Shown here: in pieces, positions 43,899 to 54,822 of the stretch
How positions within the stretch are numbered: position 1 is the stretch's first letter
Layout: every line of letters begins with the position of its first letter
Assembly (NCBI GenBank): GCA_029747015.1
Contig: JAKOGI010002427.1
Coordinates: forward strand, 46,661-110,660
DNA length: 64,000 nt
Reading direction: 5' to 3'
Source: Carnegiea gigantea
Taxonomy: Eukaryota; Streptophyta; Magnoliopsida; Caryophyllales; Cactaceae
Notes under the pieces: generated by a model
Told to the model about the DNA's origin: nothing
What the model saw: only the letters and a program-made list of their open reading frames with translations
The model's database searches: none
Position numbers and translations under genes: made by a program

Positions 43899-45897
43899 TG
43901 ATGAACTCCTATTTTACCTCATTTTAACTCCCATTTTGATGGAGATCCCTCCATGCCCATTAATTTGAAACATCAAATCAGTAAAGGTAATCTTATTATG
44001 CTGGCCAAAGGATGAATAAATCATCCTAATTTTGTTTAAGTATTGAAACTGTAGGGTATGAGTTAATTCCAGCAGCTAATCCGTTTTTGTGTGCTTAATT
44101 ACTCAGGCATCCTTAAGGTTTATCTAATATTTTTCATTGGGATTGAAGTTCAGGAAGTCAGCTTTACACCAAATCAAGTTTCATCCCATTTGGACTTCAT
44201 TTACCCATTCAAATTAGCAAATAAACCCAAGGTGTCAAAACTGTCCAGTAGGATCATAATGTACCTGGTTTTGTTCTTTTTATTTCTTAAGATATATTTT
44301 GGTTTAAGTCTTGTATTTTTACATATTTTGGGTCCTCAAGATGTTAGCTACGTGGTCCAAGTGATAAATCAAGTTAAGTCAAGTGGAAGATGAAGAACGA
44401 GGTTAATCTTCCAAACCATGTAGACTGAGACCCCGTTCAGACCAGTCTGGCCATTTTGATATTTTCATTAGAAAAATGAGCTCCAAATTGAGTAATTCGA
44501 CCTACAGCTGTTAGAGGACTTCTCAAGCTTTCCAAACATGTGTGGCAAGACAAGTTATGACCACGTTTGCCCTAGGAAATGTGGCCTTCAATCAGACCCT
44601 GCATTCTGCCAGCACAAACCCAGTTTACAGTAGCAGCTAGTTTTCCTTCTCAAGTGGGTTTCCTTTGGCTTGGTTGCTTCCAATGCTGAGTGGCACACGT
44701 CCCAAGTTGTCTAGAAGCTCAATAATCAGCTGCAAAAGGAGTTCCTCTTGAAAGGTACAATCAATAGAAGGCAAAGGCAGCAAAACATGTTCTTGAATCC
44801 TATTGGCTAGCCATAAAGTGCTCCCTGCAAGTTACTGCCTCCTTTGTTTATTTTTGCTAAGCTACTTGTATTAGGCTTAATTAAGCATGATAATGTTGTA
44901 AACATCATTTATTAGTTTTGTTTAATGTTTTGAATGTAATTTAATTAGGTAAAAGCTAGGTTAGTACAGGGTTATCACTAACCGTGTGGATTAGCTTAAT
45001 TAATACCTTTCCTCACTAGGAGGGTAAGGTCTAGGTGTATGCTTGCTTGTGTGGTTGCTTGCTAGGTTGTTCTATTTAAGGAACACACGGCCACTTATGT
45101 AACACACATATCAGATTTGAATCAAAAACCCCTTTGAGAGCTTTGTGCTTTCGTGCATTCGTGCAACTAAATACTAAACTTGCTTATCCTTAACTAGGCC
45201 GATTAAGGTGGTGATCAAGTGTAGTCTTAAACTTGATTAAGTGGTGATATCTGTATCTTAATCATAGTTTAAGGGCCCTAAACTTGAGTTTGGTGATGTT
45301 TCTGTATCCAAACATCGAGTTTAGTTCTATCCAATTCAATATTCAATCTCAAGGATTCAAAGAGAGTTAAGAAGAGTTTGCTAGCTTAATCTTGAGTTAG
45401 TAAATCTTATCTTTGATTCCCTTCCACTTTCCCTTAAACACAAGCCATTCACGTATCCATTCCCATGCTTATTCAAGGCTTAGACTACCTCTAGTAGTCT
45501 AGCTTCCATCACAAACCCCAAACCAAACTCAACCGTGCAAAGTAAGAAAACACAGCTTCACCAACCAGCAAAGTGGCACGGCCTACCCGTGCCTATAAGC
45601 ACGACCGTGCCACCTTCATTTCGTGAAGTTTCACTTGCTTGCTTCGTGTTCTTGGTGGCTTGTAGCTTGGTTTCATCCATCCCTTGAGATATTCATCAGA
45701 ATACATCAAATTCTCTTTTGATTCTCATTTAGAATCACTTGATTCTAAATTCCATTCTTACCTCATGTGTTTGTTACCTCACAACCAACATATTATGTGC
45801 CACTTTCCTTGATTTTTTCCTTGATTGTATTCTCCCTTGGTTTGTAAGCTTTCACTCTTGACTTGAGTTCTAACTTAGACCCTCGGCAGGTACATCA
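43899..45897 (+). repeat. LTR-like block, TGATG...CATCA
   Basis: Starts TGATGAACTCCTATTTTACC and ends GGTACATCA. These ends and an internal AGTGGTGATATCTGTATCTT resemble the LTRs of the gag-only array at 3662-9625 (GGTGGTGATATCTTATCC on its coding strand). A TATA-like CTATTTAAGG lies near 45072. No polypurine tract, PBS or TSD was found, so the borders are tentative. Confidence 0.4.
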
Positions 45898-46079
45898 CAT
45901 TTGATCCCTATTTCTCATTGTTTTTTTATGTCAAATATAGATGAGAAATGGTCAAATTTACTTCTTTTGATTCAATTGTGCTTATAAACTTATTGTCTTA
46001 CTTTCAGGAGAAATATCTTGGTTTTTGATAAAAAGGACATCTTTGGAATAAATTACAAGGAAGAATAGACGTCTAAGAA

Positions 46080-46994
46080 GCCCTGGGAACCAAGAGAGAA
46101 GCAGTGGGGAGAGTTTATGCTAAACCAGAGATTTGGCATGGGGGCTCTGTGCCAGGTGGCACGATCGTGCCATGGTGGCATGGGCACCCCGTGCCAGGTG
46201 GCACGACCATGCCACCCCTCAGTTTTCACGATAAAGCACCTTTGGGCTTCTGTTTAATAGGGGCTCCTTTAGAGGTTTTTGGGGAGAGGCGATTTAGGCC
46301 TCCTCCTCCCATTCTTAAACGCCATTAGGGGGAATAAATTAGGGTACTTAGGTTAGATTAGAAAAGTATTTGTGATTCAAGTTTGTGGATTCGATCTTCA
46401 ATTCAAGCAAGCATAAGTTTTCTCCTCTTCCTCTCTCTATTCTGTATATTTATGTTCATATTTTGGTTTATATGCTTTTGTGATTTCTAGCGATTATAGT
46501 TGTGATTTTGGATTGTGATTAGCCTCTTGATGGCTAATTGATCTTGTTTAGGCCTTTACCCACGCTGTTTATACTTGAATTTAGAGTTTACTTTCATGCC
46601 TGCCATCTGTTCAATGAAATGCTTGAAAGATCCTTCATCCGTGTTTTGGGGCATTCGATTTATGCTGAGAGGTGAGGTTGATTGCCGAGCTTGGGTAGAG
46701 TGAATAGCTAGGATTCGGACATGAAAATAGTCTCAGTCGCTAACTAGGTCAAGAGTTGTTAATCTTTTAGTTTAATTGTGCTAATCCCTTGAAAATAGGA
46801 GGTTAAAACAATTAGACTAGCTCATAGCCCTTGAGAGAGGGCTTCGGCGGTTTTTAATGATACAACTGATCATCTCTAAATACTGGCATAACGTGGGAAG
46901 GCTCAGATTTAACTTGATTAGTTGGTTTATCTCAGGTTTAATCATAATCGAAGTCTTTTGTTTCTTTTAATAATTTAGTTCTATTTTCCATCCC
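46080..46994 (+). repeat. LTR A of second gag-only element, truncated
   Basis: Homologous to the middle and right parts of LTRs B and C: AGCTAGGATTCGGACATGAAAA, TTGTTAATC...AGTTTAATT and TTAGTTCTATTTTC occur in the same order. It ends abruptly at about 46994 where the others continue. The left border is unclear. GGCACGATCGTGCC-type palindromes lie at 46157-46216. Confidence 0.6.
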
Positions 46995-47020
46995 TTGAGC
47001 TCAGTGCACGGGGTTAGAGA
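46995..47020 (+). repeat. Residual internal fragment between LTR A and LTR B
   Basis: About 27 bp (CTTGAGCTCAGTGCACGGGG and following TTAGAGA) match the gag-like coding region at 49144-49170 at 25 of 27 positions. It is what remains of an internal domain otherwise deleted between LTR A and LTR B. Confidence 0.6.
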
Positions 47021-48330
47021 TTTTAGCTTGTATAGTAATATAATCTTTAGAATTTTTACTTGTTTTATTTGCTTTTGTAGGTAATAAACTTCAAACCGAG
47101 CAAACGTCGCGAAAAGGGGTGAAGATGGACAAAAAAGAGCGAAAGCAGGCAAGAAGGGACAATAGGGGGCCAAACCACCACGCCAGAAATGTGGCACGGT
47201 GAGGTCGTGCCACAGCCGTGCCACCTGGCACGGTCGTGCCCCCCTCTGTTCGCTCGACAGCGCGATTTCCTATTTAAGGCCCCTTCGGGCATTTTTATTC
47301 GAGTTCACTCGGGCTTCTCTCTGGTGAATTTTAGGCTAGGTTTTAGGTTAGTTTATCAAATAAAAACCTCAATAGGAGGATTAGATTAAAAAAAGGATTG
47401 GAGTTTGTAATCTTGGATTCAAGCATTGGATTTCAAGCTCTTTCTACCAATTAAGACTAAGTTTTCTTCCCTTTCCTCTCTCTTTTTCATATGTTGTTCA
47501 TGTTTATATTTTGCTAGTTTAATTCTTGTATTTGAATTGTTTAGTTTATATGTTTTGTTTTCATTGTCGATTCATATTTAGTTAGTTTGATTAGATTGGA
47601 TTAATTTCATTCTCTGCCCTCTCTTGTTCATTTGTGCCTTGTTCATTGCTAGTTCAGGTTTAGTTTGGGTTTATGTGTTCTGTTAACGTTTAGCAATTAG
47701 TTGTGTTAGATTGGATTGTGGTTAGCCCTTGATGGCTGATAACCTTGTGTAGGCCCCAACCCTACCTTGTTTATGCTTAGAATTTAGAGTTTTCTTTCAC
47801 ATTCACCATGTGTTCGATGAAATGCGTAAAAGAGCTTTCATCTATGTTTTGGGGTAATTGACTTGTGCTGAGAGGTGAGGTCGATTGTTTAGTGTGGGTA
47901 GGAGGAATAGCTGGGATTCGGATATGAAAATAGTCTCGGTCGTTAGCTTCAAGGGTTGTTAATCTTATAGTTTAATTGAACTAATTTCATAAAAATAGAA
48001 GGTTAGAACAATTAGACTAGCTCATGACCCTTGAGAGAGGGCTTGGGTGTTCTTTAATGATGCAAACGACCATCTCTAAATTCTAGCGTAACTTGGAAAG
48101 GTTGAGGTTTAGCTTGATTAGTTGGTTTATCTTAGGTTTAATAATAATCGAAGTCTTTTGTTTGTTTTAGCACCTTAGTTCTATTTTCTATCCTTGCTGT
48201 TTTGCCTAGCTTGAGATGCCTTAGTTAATTCTGGTACTTGAAAATCCAACTCCCTGCGGACGACACACCGAGTACTCAATTATGCACCTTGCACTTTGGG
48301 TTTATAAATATTAAAACTCTTTTCCTAACA
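47021..48330 (+). repeat. LTR B (5' LTR of second gag-only element)
   Basis: Homologous throughout to LTR C, except that its first ~45 bp are missing. It ends CTCTTTTCCTAACA at 48330, followed by the PBS. It contains the promoter-like CCTATTTAAGGCC near 47270 and GGCACGGTCGTGCC at about 47228-47241. Confidence 0.8.
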
Positions 48331-48336
48331 ATTTTT

Positions 48337-48354
48337 TGGCACCGTTGTTAGGGA
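48337..48354 (+). promoter_or_regulatory. Athila-type primer-binding site
   Basis: TGGCACCGTTGTTAGGGA, six bases after LTR B. It closely resembles the TGGCGCCGTTGCCGGGGA site of plant Athila-like gypsy elements (an Asp tRNA type in the literature as I recall), and differs from the Met-tRNA sites elsewhere in the window. Confidence 0.75.
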
Positions 48355-48458
48355 TTTGACGTCTTTCAATATCAGGGTTTACTTGAACATTCGAGACTAG
48401 GCCTTTAGAAAATCAAAAAAAAAAAATTTTAAAAATCAAAAATTTCAAAAAATTCAAG

Positions 48459-49832
48459 ATGGCTATTTTCCATTTACCTCAGTTTGAGCATGAACCTTTT
48501 TGACAATACTTGTCTAGGTTGAATGATTATCGTGCTCAATATGTGCTTTTTGAGTATGAAAAATGGGAAATATGTGATGTTGTGCTTGAGGGGATAAAAC
48601 CTGAGACTCGAGCCATCCCTGAGTCCATGTGTTATGGTAGTTTGTATTCTTTAACTGTTGATGATATGTGGGATTTGTTTGAGTCTCTAGCTTGGCATCA
48701 ATGGTAATCCGATGATGCTAGGGACCCATATCATCACTACTCTTCTTACCCTCATGTGTTGTGCACTTACTGCCAATCTTTTGACCATGATGTGCATTCA
48801 TGTCCCTATTATGATATCTCTGATAAGTGTTATGCTAGACTTAATGGCATGATAGGGATAATGCACAAACAACATACGCACTTTGTTAGTGAGATGCGGG
48901 AGTGCAGCTTATTGCATGAGACCGACCCTAATCTAGTCTCCCCTAGACTAGAGGTTAGTCTCTATGAGGATTGCATGTTTTCTCTTCCCCTAGAGTCGAG
49001 TTTTGTTGATGATATACCTTACACTGACCTATAGGAAGCGCTCGACCCTCCCTTGACCTCTTCATCACCAGTTGCTCCATCCTCTACTAGCACACCCATA
49101 GGCACTACCATCAGTGCTTTAACTTTACATGCTTCTCCCCTCCCTTTAGCTCAGTGCTCGGGGTTAGAGATGGGGGAGCTGTACAGGGGTGATGTTACTG
49201 TTTTGGAGAATGATTTTCCTACTTGGTCGAAAAAACCTATCTTGGTTGAGTCACATCTTAAGGAGGCTCCTTTCGAGGAGTTGTATGATGATATTTTGGT
49301 GGTTGGTGCCGCGCCTAGTATTGATCATATCGACCCAATTTGCACTGAACCACTTTACTTGAACCCCATTTCATCCCCTCTCCTTCCCACCGCCCCCTCC
49401 CATTTGTATGCATTTCACGAGTCCCTAGGCGATGTTAGAGGGTATAACCCCTCCTTGGATCGTTATTGTGTATACCTAAAGGACTTGTCTAGGAAACTCA
49501 TATGGAATACTTCCTTTGATCACGCTTTTGACTTTTCTATGACATTTGATAAGTATAAGAGGGCATCGATTTTCTTTGCTATGATTTTCCTTGTGTTCTC
49601 TTACTTACATCATTATGAGATGCATGCACAGGCACATGATAAGCTCATACGAGCTTTGACCGTATTGAAGTTAGTAGCGCAAGTCTTGAGAGACAAGGAG
49701 TGGTTGATGCTCCTTAGGCTGCTGTGGCTTACTTTGGGTACAATCAGTACTGGACCTGGTGTAGTCGTTCTCACTCTTCCCCCCTTTTTTTTATTTTCTC
49801 TCTTTTTGTTTTTGTTTAATTGTGGATATTAG
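48459..49832 (+). pseudogene. Gag-like protein with CCHC knuckle, three in-frame stops
   Basis: A single frame of 458 codons from ATG 48459 to TAG 49830-49832, interrupted only by TGA 48501, TAA 48705 and TAG 49030, with no frameshift. Early part: QYLSRLNDYRAQYVLFEYEK. Then the zinc knuckle CTYCQSFDHDVHSC (CX2CX4HX4C, about 48759-48800). Next is a linker with HFVSEMREC and LLHETDPNLVSPRLEVSLYE, then a long Ser/Pro/acidic region (PLPLAQCSGLEMGELYRG). The end, HAFDFSMTFDKYKRASIFFA, includes a hydrophobic patch near 49560-49610. The knuckle and its position after the PBS support a Gag role. I do not recognise a named family; no protease or pol motif occurs. The three stops are single-base changes in an otherwise kept frame. 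Confidence 0.7.
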
Positions 49833-51054
49833 GATTGTACTTTTATGGTGATCATTTTGATGTGAGACTTGGGAATTTGTTGAGCCAGTTGAGGGCTATG
49901 ATCACCTTTGTGTGTTTTTGTGTTTCAGTTGAGTGAGTTAGCTTGTGTGAATGCACGTTTTGTTTGATCTTGGTTTTTGTGTGTTTTGTGGTTGGTGATG
50001 ACTCTCAGCTCCTAATGAGGACATTGTGAGATTTCGGTGCGGGGGTGGGGTCATTTACCCTTTTATTCTTATTTTTGTGAAAATTTTTCATTTTTATGCA
50101 AATTTTTCATTTTCTCCTTTTCTTCGTATAGTTTTTCTTTTTGGATTTTGGAGAGTCTTGTACTATTTTAATTGACTTTGATCCCTGGTACCTTAACTAT
50201 TAGCTTGTATATAAGTAAGTTGTTCATGATAAATCTTTGCCTTTAGTGTATCATTCTTGGTCCCAATTCTAACCCTCTTAACCGTCTGTTATAGTTGTGT
50301 AATCTAGTCCTTATGTACACTTCATCATTATCTTAGGATTTTAGTCTTCCGTGATTGACTCTCCCATCTGTTTTTGACACAGTTACTTTAATTTTTTTGT
50401 CTGCATTCAAAAAAAAAATGAAAAAAAAGAAGAGAAAGGAAAAAAAATTGGGAATGATAAGTATTGCTTTAAGGTATGTGTCACTGGGCGTAATCCTTTG
50501 AGGCAATACTACTACTGAAAGAGCTTGCTTCCCTTGTTAATACGTTAATAATGTAGCATATGTCAGTCCGGTGGGAAAGAGTTTGATTTGGTAAGCTTAA
50601 GTCTTAGGATGATGGGACACTTGCATACCAAGCACTATGATGGATTCCAGGTTTTGAAGTACAGTGGGGTGAAAAGTTGGTGCTTTTATGTCATGTATGT
50701 GGATCGAGAGTCTTGATATGTATACTATGTTTATATACAGGCTGATATCTTTGTTACATTGGTGATTTGGTTGGTTATAATGCATACAGTTTTTCCCCTC
50801 CTATAGATATTTGTGCCTTGTTTGTATATCTATTTTGTTTTCTTTGTTTTCATTTCTCGTTTTCCACTTATTTTTCTTTTTCAAGATTTTGTGGCTATAT
50901 CTTCTGTAAACCCTCACGAGACCTCACTCGTCCACTTGGGGGAACCAACGGGTTTAAAGGGCTTGTTGCATACGCTAAATGTAACTGTGATTCTTATGAC
51001 AGTGAGTTAGGTTCTTATGTTAGTTTTTATTTTGTTTTGCTCGAGAACGAGCAA
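49833..51054 (+). other. Noncoding internal region of second gag-only element
   Basis: T-rich noncoding DNA. It contains GGTGCGGGGGTGGGG near 50037, a possible second polypurine tract, and a stretch shared with 43690-43880. Confidence 0.5.
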
Positions 51055-51074
51055 AATATAGGTGCGGGGGTATT
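51055..51074 (+). promoter_or_regulatory. Polypurine tract of second gag-only element
   Basis: AAATATAGGTGCGGGGGTAT directly before TGTTAGGCG, the start of LTR C. Confidence 0.6.
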
Positions 51075-52378
51075 TGTTAGGCGATAACTTGTTGTATTTT
51101 ATGTGCCCCTTTTATCTAATTTTAGCTTGTATAATAATAAAATTTTTAGAATTTTTACTTGTTTTATTTGCTTTTGTAGGTAATAAACGTCAAACCAAGC
51201 AAATGTCGCGAAAAGGGGCGAAGACAGACAAAAAAGAGCAAAAGCAGACAAGAAGGGACGATAGGGGGGCCAAACCACCGCGCCAGAAATGTGGCACGGT
51301 CGTTCCCACCCTCCGTTCGCTCAGCCGCGCGATTTCCTATTTAAGGCCACTTTTTGGCGTTTTTGTTAGGGCATAGCTCGGGCTTCTCTCCAGAAAATTT
51401 TAGGGTAGGTTTTAGGTTAGTTTATCAAATAAAAACCTCAATAGGAGGATTAGGTTAGGATTGGAGTTTGTACTCTTGGATTTAAGCATTGGATTTCAAG
51501 TTCTTTCTATCAATCAAGACTTTTCTCTCTCTTTTTCATATGTTGTTCATGTTTATATTTTGCTAGTTTGATTCTTTTATTTGAATTGTTTAGTTTATAT
51601 GTTTCATTTTCATTGTTAATTCATGTTTAGTTAGTTTGAATAGATTGGATTAATTTCATTCTCTTCCCTCTCTTGTTCATGTGTGCCTTGTTCGTTGCTA
51701 GTTAAGGTTTAGTTCGGGTTTATGTGTTTCGTTAACGTTTAGCAATTACTTGTGTTAGATTGGATTGTGGTTAGCCCTTGATGGTTGATTAACCTAGTGT
51801 AGGACCCAACTGTTTATTCCTAGAATTTTGAGTTTTCTTTCATGCCCGTCAAGTGTTCGATGAAATGCTTGAAAGAGCTTTTATCCATATTTTGGGGCAA
51901 TTGACTTGTGCTGAGAGGTGAGGTCGATTGTATAGTGTGGGTCGGAGGAATAGCTGGGATTCGGACATGAAAATAGTCTCGGTTGCTAGCTAGGTCAAGG
52001 GTTGTTAATCTTGTAGTTTAATTCAACTAATCTCATGAAAATAGGATGTTAGAACAATTAGACTAGCTTATGAGCCTTTAGAGAGGGCTTGGGCGATCTT
52101 TAATGATGCAACCGACCATATCTGAATACTAGTGTAATTTGAGAAGGTTAAGGTTTAACTTGATTAGTTGGTTTATCTTGGGTTTAATCATAATCAAAGT
52201 CTTTTGTTTGTTTTAGTAGTTTAGTTCTATTTTCTATCCCTGCTGTTTTGCCTAGCTTAAGATGCTTTAGTTAATTCTGGTACTTGAAAACACCCAGCTC
52301 CCTGCGGACGACACCCCGAGTACTCAACGATGCACCTTGCACTTGGGGTTTATAAATATTAAAACTCTTTTCCTAATA
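51075..52378 (+). repeat. LTR C (3' LTR of second gag-only element)
   Basis: 1304 bp from TGTTAGGCG to TTTTCCTAATA; the last bases are a mutated CCTAACA as seen in LTR B. GTGGCACGGTCGTTCC at about 51293 and CCTATTTAAGGCC near 51335. Confidence 0.8.
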
Positions 52379-53800
52379 TTTTACTCGAGTACGAACAACA
52401 TCTAAGGATGGGGGAATCTGTTCAATCTAATTTTTATACATTTTTATTCCCTTATTTACCTAATTTATGCTTGTGATAGTTGTTAAATTTTGATTCTTAT
52501 TTGTGTTTATTTATTTTGTAAGTGAATACAAAAATTAGAAAAAAACAAGGATGAAGAAAAAAAGGGATAACTTTTGATGTCATGACCCAGTTCCCCAGTC
52601 TAGATTGTTAACCATGTATCATTCACTAGATCTAATTCTTCTCCCCCTTCATGCTGCTTGTCCTCCTTTTCATTCCATCTCCCCCTCTAGACCCCCAAAT
52701 TCACAAATCCCTTCATCTTCTCCATCTTCTTTGCATAGTCAATGAGACCGCCCACCTCTTCTTTCACCATCACCATCTTCACCCATAACCCATCATTCAA
52801 CGGGCAGATTCGTTGATAATTGCTAACAAAGACCCGAAAAATAACTCCTTCATTTTTGCCGAGTTTGACCATTGAAGTGAGATGAGAAGATCCCAAATTG
52901 ACTCGAATTTGCAGTTGAAGAAGGTGGGTGGTGAAGGTTTAGCAGATCACCCGAATTATGAGGTGTTGAAGACTGAATACCATTGCAAAATTTGTTTATA
53001 AATAGAAGGGTGGGGGGAAGCTCAACTATCAGTTCACTACCTTTAGTTCACTATACTTAGTTCACTAGCATTGTGAGTAATCTTGTAATTTTGAGTGTTG
53101 GGTTTTCAAATTTTATAAAATTTCATTCCAATTTCTAATCCTGAGTGTAATTTTTATTTTCTAATTTGACCTGCATTTGAATTCCTACTGGGTTCTTTTC
53201 CATTGTTGATCCAAGGGCTTAAGAAGCCATTGTTTAGAGTTTGAGCAGTTAAATAGCTATTTCTTTCTCTCTATCTTGTGCTTTTATGGAGATTTTAACT
53301 ATATGCTTGAATGAAGTTGCATATTTTGGTTTAGTATTTAGTCATTTGATGCCCTATGCATCTCGACTTATTTAATTTATTTTTATTGTTCATAAGCACC
53401 CCCTTTCTTTCCTTTTCATTCCGTTTTCTCTGGCTTAGGTCCTTTAATTTTGTTTGCCATCGCATTAATTGCCATTAGAGTTTCATTACTTAGATCTTTT
53501 TTTAATTGTTATTTAATTTTTCAAAGCCCATATGGGCAAACTAAGGCAAAGTTGCTTGAGTTTTGTTTGTGAAGTGACGAAAAGCAAATCCTAATATTGT
53601 TGTTGTTATTCTTTTATTTAGTTCTTTTATTTGTACTTATTTATTCTATTTACTAGTGTTCAATAATCTTGAGCCAGTTTATAAGCATAGTTGTTATTTT
53701 TTTTTCCTGTTTCATAGAGCCAATAATAGTTAATTTAATTAAGTGGTTAAATTTGATCATGCCATCTTTTTGGGAACAACCCATATTATACTACAGGTTA
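52379..53800 (+). mobile_element. Internal end and LTR start of another gypsy element
   Basis: TACTCGAGTACGAACAACATC and the purine tract AAGGATGGGGGAATC lead into TGTTCAATCTAATTTTTATAC at 52419, the layout of an Athila-like 3' junction. TATA box TATAAATAG at 52997-53005. The LTR's right end is not found; the next recognisable unit starts near 53800. No coding frame. Confidence 0.5.
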
Positions 53801-54272
53801 ACACCGTACACTCGTAGCAACATTTCATATCAACACCAGCATAATAGGTAAGAAGCTACATAAATGAGAATTTCATACATAACACATGCTAGTTTCAGCT
53901 AAACATGAACCCAAGCAATGGCACATTAGAACAAATTAAAGGTTTTGCCTCCAATTTCAGCAACATAATGGCAGAACTTCTCTAGAAAAATATATTTCAA
54001 GGAGAAGTCAAACACGGAAACAACAAAGAAATTCAAAGGAAGAAAGAGACATTGATTTCATTGATTAACAACCCGCCTCTCCTTCTTACATTCCCCTTAT
54101 TTATTCGCAATGGAAAGCAGCTAGAGTATGGCTAGAATTCCCTCTCTCTCCTCTCTCATTCTAACTGCCTCAGCAAACTCTAGGCCCAGAGGTCTAACCA
54201 CCCAGCTAAATGTTGTTTAATTTCCCTCCTAATAAGCTTATGCATCTCATGTGATCATCTCCTCTCGTATCA
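53801..54272 (-). repeat. 3' LTR of Reina-like gypsy element
   Basis: On the minus strand it starts TGATACGAGAGGAG at 54272, right after the purine tract AGTAAGGGGGCGAT (54286-54273). TATA box AATAAATAAGG on the minus strand (54107-54097). The far end is only estimated. Confidence 0.6.
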
Positions 54273-54286
54273 ATCGCCCCCTTACT
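54273..54286 (-). promoter_or_regulatory. Polypurine tract of Reina-like element
   Basis: Minus-strand AGTAAGGGGGCGAT abutting TGATACG. Confidence 0.65.
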
Positions 54287-54810
54287 AAAGCTCGTCCTCA
54301 AGCTACGAGATCAAATTTTCGAAACTTTTGTTCAATGTCAGAGTATAACTCCCATGTAGCTTCCTCTCTCGAGTCTCAACCTTGTAGACCATTGAATAAG
54401 AGCATACACCACTACGTTATTGCCGTGCTTGCCTAACTTCCTATCTAATACTACCAAAGTGCTACAGTAATCACTCCAACTTCGTCCACTTCAGGTAGAG
54501 TGCTTTACACAAGATGAGCTCCCACATGCTTCTTGAGCTGAGAGATGTGAAAGACTGGATGAATCCTAGAACTATCTGGGAGCTAGAGTGTGTAAGCTAC
54601 TGCTCCAATTCTAGCAACCACACAGAAAGGCCCAAAGAACTTAGCTGATAACTTTTGGGAAGTCCTAAGAGCCACAAATTGCTGCCTGTAAGGTTGCAAT
54701 TTCACATAAACAAGATCTCCCACCTCAAAGGGCCTATTAATCCTATGCTTGCCAGCTTGTTGCTTCATCTTCCTCTGTGCCTTGGCTAAATGATATTTCA
54801 GCATGTTAAT

Positions 54811-54822
54811 ACAGTCTTCCCG
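54811..54822. repeat. LINE target-site duplication, left copy
   Basis: ACAGTCTTCCCG, identical to 56309-56320. Confidence 0.85.

Larger units (their letters stand above)
48331..52378 (+). mobile_element. Second gag-only gypsy-type element: internal region and 3' LTR
   Basis: PBS, one gag-like frame (48459-49832), about 1.2 kb of noncoding DNA, polypurine tract, LTR C. No pol domain is present in the 2.7-kb internal region. With LTR B it forms a complete but non-autonomous LTR element. Flanking TSDs cannot be read because LTR B lost its start. Confidence 0.8.

Noticed and set aside
52687..52896. Minus-strand 69-residue frame
   Set aside because: Lies in an LTR-like region; no motif and no supporting start or splice signals.
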